From positions 1,426,001 through 1,490,000 of the forward strand of contig NZ_BBRI01000002.1 in the NCBI RefSeq assembly GCF_002090075.1: DNA of 64,000 bases. The letters are read 5' to 3'. Origin of the DNA: Demequina sp. NBRC 110052. GTDB lineage: Bacteria; Actinomycetota; Actinomycetes; Actinomycetales; Demequinaceae. Both the position numbers and the translations under genes were made by a program. Shown one piece after another: positions 48,928 through 56,830 of the stretch; positions within the stretch are counted from its first letter, which is position 1, and every line of letters starts with the position of its first letter. The notes under the pieces are model-generated. The model was not told the origin of the DNA. It saw only the letters and a program-made list of their open reading frames with translations, and made no database searches.

Positions 48928-50388
48928 ATGCCTGAGCCCACCGCGCCCGATCGGGTGCCCCTCGACGTGCTCCGTCGCCGCGCCGTCGGCCTGTGGACCG
49001 CGCTGCCCTCCGAGGTCGGTGAGCTGGGCGCGCTGTTCGCGGACGCCGGGCACGAGCTCGCACTCGTCGGAGGGCCCGTCCGGGACGCGTTCCTCGGGAG
49101 GTCGAGCGCCGACCTCGACTTCGCCACCTCAGCGTCGCCTGACGAGACCGAGGCGTTGCTCAAGCGCTGGACCAGCGCCACCTGGGACATGGGGCGCGAG
49201 TTCGGCACCATCGGCGGGCGACGCGGCGACGTGGTGGCGGAGATCACCACGTACCGGGCCGATGAGTATGACGGCGCCACCCGCAAGCCCGTCGTCGCCT
49301 TCGGCGACTCGCTCGAGGGCGATCTCGCGCGGCGCGATCTGACGGTCAATGCGATGGCTGTGCGCGTGCCTTCGCTCGAGTTCATCGACCCGTTCGGGGG
49401 GCTCGAGGACCTCGCAGGGGGGCTCCTGCGCACACCGATCGACCCCGCCGTGTCCTTCGGTGATGACCCGCTGCGCATGATGCGTACCGGACGCTTCGCC
49501 TCGCAGCTCGGCTTCGACATCGAGCCAGCGACGTTCTCCGCGATGCATGCCATGGCGGACCGGATCTCGATCGTGAGCGCCGAACGCGTGCGCGACGAAC
49601 TCGTCAAGCTGCTCCTCGGCGCCGATGTGCGCGCTGGGCTGACAGCGCTCGTCGACTCAGGGCTCGCACAGCGCGTGCTGCCCGAGCTGCCCGCGCTCAA
49701 GCTCGAGGTCGACGAACACCACCACCACAAGGATGTGTACGAGCACACGCTCACCGTCGTGGAGCAGGCGATCGACCTCGAGACCGATGCGGACGGGCCC
49801 GTGCCGGGACCCGACCTGGTGTTGCGCCTCGCGGCGCTGCTGCACGACATCGGCAAGCCCGCGACGCGACGTCACGAGCCGGGGGGCGGCGTGAGCTTCC
49901 ATCACCACGAGGTCGTGGGCGCCAAGCTGTCCACCAAGCGCCTCAAGGCATTGCGCTTCGACAAGGACACCATCCGTGCCGTGCATCACCTCGTCGAGCT
50001 GCACCTGCGGTTCCACGGATACGCGGACGCCCGCTGGTCGGACTCGGCGGTGCGCCGCTACGTCACGGATGCGGGACCCGAGCTCGAGAGGCTGCACCGG
50101 CTCACCCGCGCCGACGTGACCACGCGCAACCGCCGCAAGGCCGAACGCCTCTCCTTCGCGTACGACGACCTCGAGCAACGCATCGCCGAGCTGCGCGAGC
50201 AGGAGGAGATCGACGCGATCCGGCCAGACCTGGACGGCACGCAGATCATGGAGATCCTCGGAATCGCGCCGGGCCGCGAGGTGGGTCAGGCGTACAAGCA
50301 CCTGCTAGAGCTTCGGATGGAGCATGGTCCGCTCGGCACCGAACGCGCCGAAGCAGAACTGCGCGCCTGGTGGGATGCGCGCGGCTGA
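48928..50388 (+). CDS. pcnA: CCA tRNA nucleotidyltransferase
   Basis: A 486-residue class II nucleotidyltransferase that adds CCA to tRNA 3' ends; needed here because tRNA-Ile lacks an encoded CCA. The head has LVGGPVRDAFLG and DLDFATSA (catalytic Asp pair), then RRDLTVNAMAV, and an HD domain AALLHDIGKPATRR (about residue 310) that may give phosphohydrolase activity. Divergent from the Nudix gene, as in mycobacteria. Confidence 0.95.
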   Translation: MPEPTAPDRVPLDVLRRRAVGLWTALPSEVGELGALFADAGHELALVGGPVRDAFLGRSSADLDFATSASPDETEALLKRWTSATWDMGREFGTIGGRRGDVVAEITTYRADEYDGATRKPVVAFGDSLEGDLARRDLTVNAMAVRVPSLEFIDPFGGLEDLAGGLLRTPIDPAVSFGDDPLRMMRTGRFASQLGFDIEPATFSAMHAMADRISIVSAERVRDELVKLLLGADVRAGLTALVDSGLAQRVLPELPALKLEVDEHHHHKDVYEHTLTVVEQAIDLETDADGPVPGPDLVLRLAALLHDIGKPATRRHEPGGGVSFHHHEVVGAKLSTKRLKALRFDKDTIRAVHHLVELHLRFHGYADARWSDSAVRRYVTDAGPELERLHRLTRADVTTRNRRKAERLSFAYDDLEQRIAELREQEEIDAIRPDLDGTQIMEILGIAPGREVGQAYKHLLELRMEHGPLGTERAEAELRAWWDARG

Positions 50389-50656
50389 ACGCCCGGCTGC
50401 TCCTCCCGACCGTCAGTCCCCGCCGCCCTCCCTCCACGGCCCCCGCCACCACTGCCCCCGCCGCCCCCACCGACCTCGCCCTCCCCAGCCAGGGCGCTCA
50501 TGCCTCCCGCCGGAGGGTTTGAATGCTGATCCAGGGCGTTCATGTCTCCTCGGACAATCCGGCCATCATCGTCCCCAGGTCCGGAGCTCCTGCGCCCTTT
50601 CCACAGTTCTGTGATCCCGTGCGACCGCCAGCCTGTCAAGACATGAGCATCGGCGC
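50389..50656. other. Strand-asymmetric C-rich spacer
   Basis: 268 bp without a convincing gene. Bases 50395-50490 are nearly pure runs of CCGCC, CCCTCC and CCCCCAC on the plus strand with few G, unlike flanking DNA. No clear terminator could be defined. Confidence 0.5.
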
Positions 50657-51298
50657 GTGTCCATGGCAGACCTCACACGCGTGACCACCCGTTCCTTGGG
50701 GCCCTTCTCGTATGCGCAGCTCACCGCGCTCGCGAGTCGCAAGGGAGTCGACGCCGCCATCTCGCGCAAGGAACTGATCCGGCTGCTTCCGAATCGGTAC
50801 TGCAACGCGCTGCACTGCGAGTCATGGCTGGTGCGAGCCCTTGCGGCTGTCGACTGGTCGGGTGGAGCGCTCGCGGGCCAGTCGGCGCTCGCCATGGCCG
50901 GTGCGGGTGAGGAGCCGACCGCGATCGACGTCGTGGTCAAGCCTGGTCTGCATCGGGCTGGCCCCGACTGGGTGAGGGTGCGTTCCACGGTCAACGCCAC
51001 ACCGACCTTCCATGCGCTGGGGCGCTCGGTCGTGACACCGGCCGCGGCTGTTGTGCAGGCGTTCGCGTGGGCGCCGGCGGATCGGCGGGCTGGGCTGATC
51101 CTTGAGGCATGCCGACGCGGAGTGTCGCCCGAGCATGTGCTTGCCGCGTCGGAGTCATATTCGCGGTTGCCCGGGCGCGCGGAGTTGACGCTCATGGTGT
51201 GGCTTCGTTCGCTTGGTGGCGGGGTTTTTGCAGCGCTCCGTGGCGGTCTTGTTGCCGCGATCACGCAGGACTGGCTGCAGGTAGGTGTCGCGGTCTGA
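50657..51298 (+). CDS. AbiEi-like hypothetical protein, possibly truncated
   Basis: A 213-residue protein with a winged-helix-like N-terminus (residues 8-55: SYAQLTALASRKGVDAAISRKELIRLLPNRY), then ALAGQSALAMAGAG and VRSTVNATPTFHALGRSVVTPAAAVVQ, phrases reminiscent of actinobacterial AbiEi antitoxin-domain/DUF559 proteins. It is shorter than those (about 300 residues) and lacks the nuclease-like end. GTG 50657 or ATG 50663 may start it. No AbiEii toxin is adjacent, so toxin-antitoxin function is doubtful. Confidence 0.55.
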   Translation: MSMADLTRVTTRSLGPFSYAQLTALASRKGVDAAISRKELIRLLPNRYCNALHCESWLVRALAAVDWSGGALAGQSALAMAGAGEEPTAIDVVVKPGLHRAGPDWVRVRSTVNATPTFHALGRSVVTPAAAVVQAFAWAPADRRAGLILEACRRGVSPEHVLAASESYSRLPGRAELTLMVWLRSLGGGVFAALRGGLVAAITQDWLQVGVAV

Positions 51299-51347
51299 AC
51301 CGAGAGGGGTGCGCCCGGTCGGGGCCGTTTGGATCGCTGCCGCTACG

Positions 51348-51950
51348 TCAGAGTCCGAAGGCTCCGCCGCTGACGAGGATCACGATGCCGAGGCCGATGA
51401 GAACGATGGGGAAGAGGATGTGCTCCCAGCGTTCGAGCACTTCGGCGATCGGGGGGCGGGTGGCGACGAACTTTGCCAGGGCCACCAGGACCGCGACGAG
51501 CGCGAGGAAGACGATGCAGTAGGCGACTACTGCGAGAGGTTCCACGCCGAGGAAGACAGGGGTGTAGACGCCGATGTTGTCGCCGCCGTTGGCAAGGGTG
51601 ACGCCTGCGACTGTCCACACGCCGACCTTCTTGCCGGCAACCTTGGCCTCGTCGTCATCGTCGTCATCGTCTCCGCGCCAGGCCTGCCATGCGGCCCAGA
51701 GGCCGAGGCCCAGAGGGATGAGACCGAAGTACGGGATGGCTGCCGAGGGCAGGAATGCTCCGGCACCGATGGTCACCAGGACCGCGGCACCGAGGATGCC
51801 GGCGAATCCGAGGTACTGGCCGGCCAGAATGCGGGCGGTAGTGCCGCGCTGGCCTGCCCCTCGCGCGAAGAAGAGGGAGAGCACGATGATGTCGTCGATG
51901 TTGGTCGCTGCGAACAGGCCCATCGCCTGCAAGACCGAGGTGAGGATCAT
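51348..51950 (-). CDS. cadD: Cadmium resistance transporter CadD
   Basis: A 200-residue membrane protein of the CadD family, with five or six hydrophobic segments, TNIDDIIVLSLFF at the first and ANGGDNIGVYTPVF in the fourth; acidic DDDDDDD loop in the middle. It removes Cd2+ (perhaps Zn2+) from the cell. The start at 51950 overlaps the stop of the cmtR-like regulator (ATGA), forming a two-gene resistance operon. Confidence 0.92.
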   Translation of the reverse strand: MILTSVLQAMGLFAATNIDDIIVLSLFFARGAGQRGTTARILAGQYLGFAGILGAAVLVTIGAGAFLPSAAIPYFGLIPLGLGLWAAWQAWRGDDDDDDDEAKVAGKKVGVWTVAGVTLANGGDNIGVYTPVFLGVEPLAVVAYCIVFLALVAVLVALAKFVATRPPIAEVLERWEHILFPIVLIGLGIVILVSGGAFGL

Positions 51951-52306
51951 GCGCCCTCCCCAGCTGCGTCGCATCCGGGAAGCGAGCAGGCGGGATCGAT
52001 GCACGGGGCGTCTTCGTCCACTGCCAGGGTGGCATCGACCAGTGCCGTCAGCGCCTGCGCCAGGTGCGAATCGGCGATCTCATATCGTGTCCGACGACCC
52101 TCGGGCTCGGAGACGACGATCCCGCAATCGCGCAGGCATGCCAGGTGGTTGGACACGTTCGGGCGTGTCAGGTCCAGATCTCGGGCCAGTTCCGCCGGGT
52201 AAGCGGGATGGTCGAGCAGGGTCAAGATGATCCGGGATCGAGTGGGGTCGGCCAGTGCACGACCCAGGCGGTTCATCACGTCGAGACGCGAAGCAATAGT
52301 CAGCAT
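51947..52306 (-). CDS. cmtR: CmtR-like Cd/Pb-sensing ArsR repressor
   Basis: A 119-residue winged-helix metal sensor. Cys57 and Cys61 in NHLACLRDC and Cys102 in DAPC lie at the same residue numbers as the Cd-binding cysteines of M. tuberculosis CmtR; flanking text (RLGRALADPTRSRI, TRPNVSNHL) is also close to it. Two more cysteines follow (107, 112). It should repress cadD until Cd2+ or Pb2+ binds. Start at 52306 (MLTIASR) fits the family. Confidence 0.93.
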   Translation of the reverse strand: MLTIASRLDVMNRLGRALADPTRSRIILTLLDHPAYPAELARDLDLTRPNVSNHLACLRDCGIVVSEPEGRRTRYEIADSHLAQALTALVDATLAVDEDAPCIDPACSLPGCDAAGEGA

Positions 52307-52392
52307 GGACTGAACTATACAGCGCGCACGGAACACTCGGTCACAGGCGTCAGCCCAGATCGCATGCCCGTAAGGGGAACCCTCACCGGACA

Positions 52393-52405
52393 CCACCGCT
52401 ACTTA
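52393..52405 (+). repeat. Putative left terminal inverted repeat
   Basis: CCACCGCTACTTA, matching the reverse complement of 55490-55502 at 12 of 13 positions. Confidence 0.45.
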
Positions 52406-52456
52406 TCGAGAGGAACGTGTGAGTCGCATCGCTTGGTGGCGTGCTTCTGGTAGCGG

Positions 52457-53356
52457 TCAGTGGCCGATGAGGAGGGCTTCTCTGGCGGCGCCGACGAGCT
52501 CTGGGGTGAGGGTGTGGAGGTCGTTGATGGTCTGGATGCGTTCGATCTGGGTGGCCAGGCGGTCCAGGAGCCGGAAGTTGCCTGCGGTGATGCGAGCGAT
52601 GGTGGCCAGGGCGGTGGCGTGCGCGATCGGGTCGTGGTCGGCGTGCTGGGCGGGTAGGCGCGTGGTGAGGACAGCGGTGAGCTCGTCGGGGCCGAGGGGT
52701 CTGTACTCGTGGGCGAAGCCGATGCGGCTGTAGAGCTGGGGATAGCGCGCGAGGCGCTTTTCGATGCCTGGCATGCCGATGAGGATGACGCCCATGTGGT
52801 GGCGGTCGTAGTAGTCGCGGACTTGCTCAAGACCGGTGCTCTTGAGCCTGTCGGCTTCGTCGATGATGAGCAGCTCGGTGCGCCCGGAGGAGCGTGAGGC
52901 GTCGTGAACGTAGGGGTCGACGAGTCCGAGCTCGTCGTAGTCGATCGCGTAGGAGATCGCTTGGCAGGCTCGGGGTAGGCCTTGGTCGATCTGCTTGATG
53001 GTGGCGGCCACCGTGGGGGTGTAGAACGCGGTGCGTACTTCCAGGACCCGTGGCGGCACGGGTCCGACCGTGTCGCCGACGTCGTATTGCCATCGCTCCC
53101 AGGAGTCGACGCCGGCGTAGTGGCGGGCTGAGAGTGTCTTGCCTATCCCGGGCGGGCCCCAGCACAGTCCGATGTAGCGGTGGGTGCGCACGGTGTCGGC
53201 GAACTCGGTGAACCGCCGGTGCTCGCGGGTGCTGTAGAAGGACGGGACGGGGTGAGGGTGCGGGGCGGCGGAGTTGACCTCGTCGAAGGTTCCGGTGAGG
53301 AACCGCCGGCCGTCGTCGTCTTTGCCGAGCACGGAGAGCTTCTTAGTCGGTGGCAT
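52457..53356 (-). CDS. tniB: TniB-like AAA ATPase
   Basis: A 299-residue transposition ATPase that helps choose the target and activates the transposase, like MuB/TniB. Walker A GPPGIGKT is at 67-74; Walker B is LLIIDEADRL; IGMPGIEKRLARYPQLYSRIGF is the sensor region. ATG at 53356 (MPPTKKL) overlaps the transposase end by 14 bp; ATG 53371 is possible. Confidence 0.9.
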   Translation of the reverse strand: MPPTKKLSVLGKDDDGRRFLTGTFDEVNSAAPHPHPVPSFYSTREHRRFTEFADTVRTHRYIGLCWGPPGIGKTLSARHYAGVDSWERWQYDVGDTVGPVPPRVLEVRTAFYTPTVAATIKQIDQGLPRACQAISYAIDYDELGLVDPYVHDASRSSGRTELLIIDEADRLKSTGLEQVRDYYDRHHMGVILIGMPGIEKRLARYPQLYSRIGFAHEYRPLGPDELTAVLTTRLPAQHADHDPIAHATALATIARITAGNFRLLDRLATQIERIQTINDLHTLTPELVGAAREALLIGH

Positions 53357-54794
53357 ACAGACGCAGTCCATGTCGTGGTCGGGGCTCAGGAGCCGGTGGC
53401 GGTGCTGTGTCGTCGGTGCTGACTGCTGGTGGGGCGTATCGGGTATCGCTGGGCAGGGCGCTGGCGAGGGTGCGGTGTTGGCGGAGCTGGTCCTTGAGGT
53501 CGCGGCGGCGTTGACGGCGGGCGGCTTGGAGCTGGTCGAGGGAGATCGACTCGGCGGACAGCTCAGGGGCGATCGCCCGGCACAAGAACTCGTCGTTGAA
53601 GTACACGCGGATCTCCCCGACGTCGCGCGGGTTGAAGCGGACGGTGACCTGCTCCCCGACGTAGGCGGCCAGGACTGTGGACAGGTAGCGGGTCGAGGCG
53701 AACTGGATGCCGTCGCGCTGGACCTTGCGGGTGGTGGCCGCGGTGAGCAGGAGCAGGTCGAGATCCTCAGGGTGGGCGGGGCTGCGCGGGATGAAGCCGC
53801 TCGCGCTCCACCGGACGGTCGGCCCCTGGTGGGTCTGGGAGTGGGGGCGGGCGTTGTACTCGGCAACGACGTACTGCTCGAGGATGGCGTCGAGGTCTTC
53901 GAGCGAGAGCGACGGGGAGGTGACCGGTGCGCCGTTCGTGCCGTGCGGGATGTACCCGGGCAGGTGCGGCAGGAGCTCGGTGGTGACGGTCCGGTAGAAC
54001 CGCTCGATCTTCCCCCGCCCTTGAGGCACCCCGACCCGGGAGTGGATCAGCCGGATGTGGGTGTCCAGGCACACCTGCTCCAGGCGAGCGGAGGTGAAGT
54101 CCGAACCGTGGTCGCTGTAGAGGACCTCGGGCAGCCCACAGACCGGCCAGCCCGGGTTCGCCTTGGCATTGACGGCCTGGTGCAGGGCGAGCGCCGTCTG
54201 CTCGGCCGAAGGTGCGCCGAGGAAGAGGGTGTAGCCGACCACGGCGCGGGAATAGTCGTCCAGGACCACCGTCAACCAGGGGCGCACCTGGGTGCCCTTG
54301 GCGTCGAGGATCGCCACGTCCAGGAGAGTGTGGTCGACCTGCCACTGCTCGTTGGGGCGCTCGGCCGAGCGCCGTAGCACCAGCTCGAACCTGTCCCGGT
54401 ATCCCGCGTCCCCGTGCTCGGCCAGAGCGCGCAGCCCGGGATCGATCCCGGCGACCAGGCTCCGGACGCTGGAGTAGCTGGGGGCAGACAGGCCGCGATC
54501 GTGTGCGATGCCGGCCACGCGGCGGTGGATGAACGCCACTGTCGGAGTCGGCATTGCCAGGGCGAGAGCTTCGACTACCTCGATCAGCTCTGCCGGGATT
54601 CGACGCCGGCCATGATCGCTGCGTTGGCGCCGAGCGAGGCTGTGTGAGGTGGGGTCAGACCGATAGGCGCGCGCCCAGCGCGAGAGGGTGCGCAGCGGGA
54701 CCCCCGACTCGGCTGCCAGCCGCGTCCATGGGACACCGTCGTCGTGGCGGCGCAGGAGAGCGATCTTGTCCGAGACCTCCCACCGCGCCGGCAC
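53343..54794 (-). CDS. tniA: Mu/Tn552-type DDE transposase (TniA-like)
   Basis: A 483-residue transposase with an N-terminal helix-turn-helix (about 8-45), second DNA-binding region, integrase catalytic core with Asp154 (QVDHT), Asp228 (YSDHGSDF) and Glu264 (GKIERFYR) in a D,D(35)E arrangement, and a Mu-type C-terminal domain. Intact. GTG start with GAGGGG upstream, 6 bp after the resolvase stop. Confidence 0.93.
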   Translation of the reverse strand: MPARWEVSDKIALLRRHDDGVPWTRLAAESGVPLRTLSRWARAYRSDPTSHSLARRQRSDHGRRRIPAELIEVVEALALAMPTPTVAFIHRRVAGIAHDRGLSAPSYSSVRSLVAGIDPGLRALAEHGDAGYRDRFELVLRRSAERPNEQWQVDHTLLDVAILDAKGTQVRPWLTVVLDDYSRAVVGYTLFLGAPSAEQTALALHQAVNAKANPGWPVCGLPEVLYSDHGSDFTSARLEQVCLDTHIRLIHSRVGVPQGRGKIERFYRTVTTELLPHLPGYIPHGTNGAPVTSPSLSLEDLDAILEQYVVAEYNARPHSQTHQGPTVRWSASGFIPRSPAHPEDLDLLLLTAATTRKVQRDGIQFASTRYLSTVLAAYVGEQVTVRFNPRDVGEIRVYFNDEFLCRAIAPELSAESISLDQLQAARRQRRRDLKDQLRQHRTLASALPSDTRYAPPAVSTDDTAPPPAPEPRPRHGLRLYATD

Positions 54795-54800
54795 GTCCCC

Positions 54801-55367
54801 TCACATCGGCCGTGCGTCTTGGGCGAGGTGGCGGTAGATCGTGCCGCGCGAGACCCCGAAGGTCTCAGCGATCTGCTGGACCGTGTAGGATTTCTCGTCA
54901 TACATCGCCCTGGCCTGACGCGCCTTCGTCGCCGTCATCTTGAACCGGCCCCCACCCTTGCGACCTCTCGCGCGGGCAGCGGCAAGACCATCCTGGGTCC
55001 GCTCGACGATCAGGTCATGCTCGAACTCGGCGATGGCCGCGAGCATGTGGAAGAACAGGCGGCCACCCGGTGTCGTGGTGTCGATCCCCTGAGACAGTGC
55101 CTTCAGCCCAATGCCCCGCTGCTGCAAAGTCTCGACGACTTCCTTGAGGTTGCGCACCGATCGACCAAGCCGGTCGAGCTTGGTCACCACGAGGGTGTCA
55201 CCTGAGCGCAGGTAGTCCAGAGCATCGTCGAGCGCGGGCCGCTTGGCCAGCACACCCGAGGCGTGCTCGACGAACACCTTCTCGCACCCCGCGGCGGCGA
55301 GCAGGTCCGTCTGCCCGTCCGGATTCTGCTCCCGGGTCGAAACGCGCGCGTATCCGATCGAAGCCAT
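54801..55367 (-). CDS. tniR: Serine resolvase/invertase
   Basis: A 188-residue small serine recombinase. Nucleophile Ser10 in GYARVSTREQN; VVTKLDRLGRSVRNL holds the catalytic Arg residues; a C-terminal helix-turn-helix (about 145-185, TVQQIAETFGVSRGTIYRHL) binds the res site. It resolves transposition cointegrates. A likely res subsite lies just upstream (55375-55403). Confidence 0.94.
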   Translation of the reverse strand: MASIGYARVSTREQNPDGQTDLLAAAGCEKVFVEHASGVLAKRPALDDALDYLRSGDTLVVTKLDRLGRSVRNLKEVVETLQQRGIGLKALSQGIDTTTPGGRLFFHMLAAIAEFEHDLIVERTQDGLAAARARGRKGGGRFKMTATKARQARAMYDEKSYTVQQIAETFGVSRGTIYRHLAQDARPM

Positions 55368-55374
55368 CACCCGA

Positions 55375-55403
55375 ATGTACCGACAACGTGCCTCGCGGTA
55401 CAT
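55375..55403. promoter_or_regulatory. Putative res subsite
   Basis: Inverted repeat ATGTACCG-13 nt-CGGTACAT (29 bp in all), directly before the resolvase start; size and symmetry suit a resolvase dimer site. Confidence 0.6.
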
Positions 55404-55489
55404 AGGTCTCGGACACGGCCCATGAGACACGACGCGCGGTGCAGCACCGTTGTGACTCCCGGCGGAAGTTGGCGGGCTCCTGCCGGGAC

Positions 55490-55502
55490 TAAGTGGCGGT
55501 GG
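55490..55502 (-). repeat. Putative right terminal inverted repeat
   Basis: TAAGTGGCGGTGG, inverse partner of 52393-52405; the copC remnant begins directly after it. Confidence 0.45.
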
Positions 55503-55785
55503 GCTGGCCGGGCGTTCGATCCGCTGACCAGCTGGCCGTGGGTGCCGTCGTCGCGGTGAACGGACCTGACGGGCAGGAGTGGGGCGACGGAGCCACGACG
55601 GTGTCCGGCGCCACTGTTACCCAGCGCCTTGGCGATGGCCTCCCGGCCGGGGACTTCCAGGTCGCTTGCGCTCCGTGTCCGGTGACGGCCACCCTGTCGA
55701 CGGGACCTTCCGCTTCACCGTTGAGGCGGCGCCTGAAAGCGCGAGCACATCTGAGCCGTCGCCCGAGCGTGCCGACGAAGGGGCG
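55503..55785 (+). pseudogene. copC: copC remnant, truncated and frameshifted
   Basis: Translation gives pieces of a CopC copper-binding domain in more than one frame: ADQLAVGAVVAVNGPDGQEW and DGLPAGDFQVA in one, then WRSVSGDGHPVDGTFRFTV after a one-base loss near 55669 (GCTTGCGC where GCTTGGCGC would keep frame). A further shift near 55516 separates FDP from ADQ. The signal peptide and the first His-containing strand are absent; the left limit coincides with the transposon end. CopC normally binds periplasmic copper and works with CopD. Confidence 0.75.
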
Positions 55786-55913
55786 ACACCGACCTGGCCG
55801 CCTACAACGCGATGCTCGCACGCCTGGCCCGGCGCGCCGATGCCACCGCCCCTGGGCGCACCCAGCAACCAGGGGCCCCCCAAGCGCTCGGCGGAGGTGT
55901 CGAGGGACTGAGC
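55779..55913 (+). pseudogene. Possible C-terminal fragment of a second ctaG
   Basis: One frame reads GDTDLAAYNAMLARLARRADA, like the tail of the intact CtaG at 57337-58329 (ADAELEDYNAYLARLNG). Nothing of the membrane part remains. The end overlaps the CDF gene's 3' side. The fragment is short, so the call is tentative. Confidence 0.45.
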
Positions 55914-55915
55914 GG

Positions 55916-56830
55916 CTACCAGGTCAGGTCTGAGCACTCGTGCTGCTGCTGGGCCGTCTCCACCTGGAGCGTGGCGTGGGCGATGCCGAAGCGATCCCGC
56001 AGGATGTCCCGCGCGGCGGCCAGGACCGCGGCGTGATCCGATCCGCTGCTCGCGACGAGGTGAGCGGTGGCGACGTTCATCCCGGAGGTCAGCACCCACA
56101 GGTGCAGGTCGTGGATGGCGCTCACGCCGGGCACGGCGCTCAGCTCTCGGCTGACGGCCTCCGGGTCGATGCCGGCGGGTGCGTGCTGGCCGAGTACCGC
56201 GAGGACCTGCCGCCCCAGGGTGACGGCACGCACGATGACGAAGACGGCGATCGCCAGGGCGACGACGAGGTCCCAGACCGGCCGCCCGGTGGCGATGATC
56301 AGGACACCGGCGACCATGACGCCGACGGAACCGGCAGCGTCGGCCACCACTTCGAAGTAGGCGCCCCGGACGTTGAGGCTGTCCTTGGACCCGCTGCGCA
56401 GCAGCAGCATGGAGACAAGGTTGATCACCAGGCCCACGAAACCGACCGCGAGCATCACGCCCGAGGGTAGGGACGGGTCCTCGCCGATCCGGCTGATCGC
56501 CTCGACGACCACGTACACCCCGACGCCGAGCATGATCAGCACGGTCAGGCCGGAAGCGAACACTTCCGCGCGGTACGAGCCGTAGGTTCTTCTTCCGGTG
56601 GGGTCGGGGCGGGTGGCGATCCGGGTGGCGAGCAGGGCCGCCCCCAGTGCCACGACGTCGGCGGCCATGTGCCCGGCGTCGGAGATCAGCGCGAGGGAGC
56701 CGGAGATCAGCCCGGCCGCCAGCTCGACGGCGAAGAACGTCGCGGTCAGGAAGAACGCTGCGGCGAGGCGGCGGCGGTAGCGCCCGCCGGCGTGCTCCGC
56801 GACGGGGCCGTGACCGTGCCCGGCGCCCAT
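55916..56830 (-). CDS. CDF-family divalent metal exporter (CzcD-like)
   Basis: A 304-residue cation diffusion facilitator that exchanges Zn2+/Cd2+/Co2+ for protons. Six membrane helices (residues 20-200), then the cytoplasmic dimer domain (to 304). The helix-2 site is SDAGHMAADV; in helix 5 the usual HxxxD is ExxxD (FEVVADAAGS). His-rich N-terminus GAGHGHGP. Its ATG overlaps the stop of the ArsR regulator, so metal-induced co-expression is likely. Confidence 0.92.
   Translation of the reverse strand: MGAGHGHGPVAEHAGGRYRRRLAAAFFLTATFFAVELAAGLISGSLALISDAGHMAADVVALGAALLATRIATRPDPTGRRTYGSYRAEVFASGLTVLIMLGVGVYVVVEAISRIGEDPSLPSGVMLAVGFVGLVINLVSMLLLRSGSKDSLNVRGAYFEVVADAAGSVGVMVAGVLIIATGRPVWDLVVALAIAVFVIVRAVTLGRQVLAVLGQHAPAGIDPEAVSRELSAVPGVSAIHDLHLWVLTSGMNVATAHLVASSGSDHAAVLAAARDILRDRFGIAHATLQVETAQQQHECSDLTW

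Larger units (their letters stand above)
52393..55502 (-). mobile_element. Tn552/Tn5053-like transposon (resolvase, DDE transposase, ATPase)
   Basis: Three co-directional genes: serine resolvase, 483-residue D,D(35)E transposase and AAA ATPase, the order and sizes of Tn552-like elements; no tniQ and no cargo inside these limits. Ends are proposed from an imperfect inverted pair CCACCGCTACTTA (52393-52405) and TAAGTGGCGGTGG (55490-55502), 12 of 13 bases. Immediately right lies a decayed copC fragment. No target duplication was recognised, so the ends are tentative and cmtR-cadD may be former cargo. Confidence 0.7.

Noticed and set aside
50657-51298. Complete AbiE toxin-antitoxin system
   Set aside because: No AbiEii nucleotidyltransferase toxin lies next to the gene; the following genes are a CadD transporter and regulator.
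52421-55459. GAGTCGCATCG (52421-52431) and inverted GAGTCACAACG (55449-55459) as transposon ends
   Set aside because: Only 9 of 11 matches and different distances from the better 13-bp pair; could be inner transposase sites at most.
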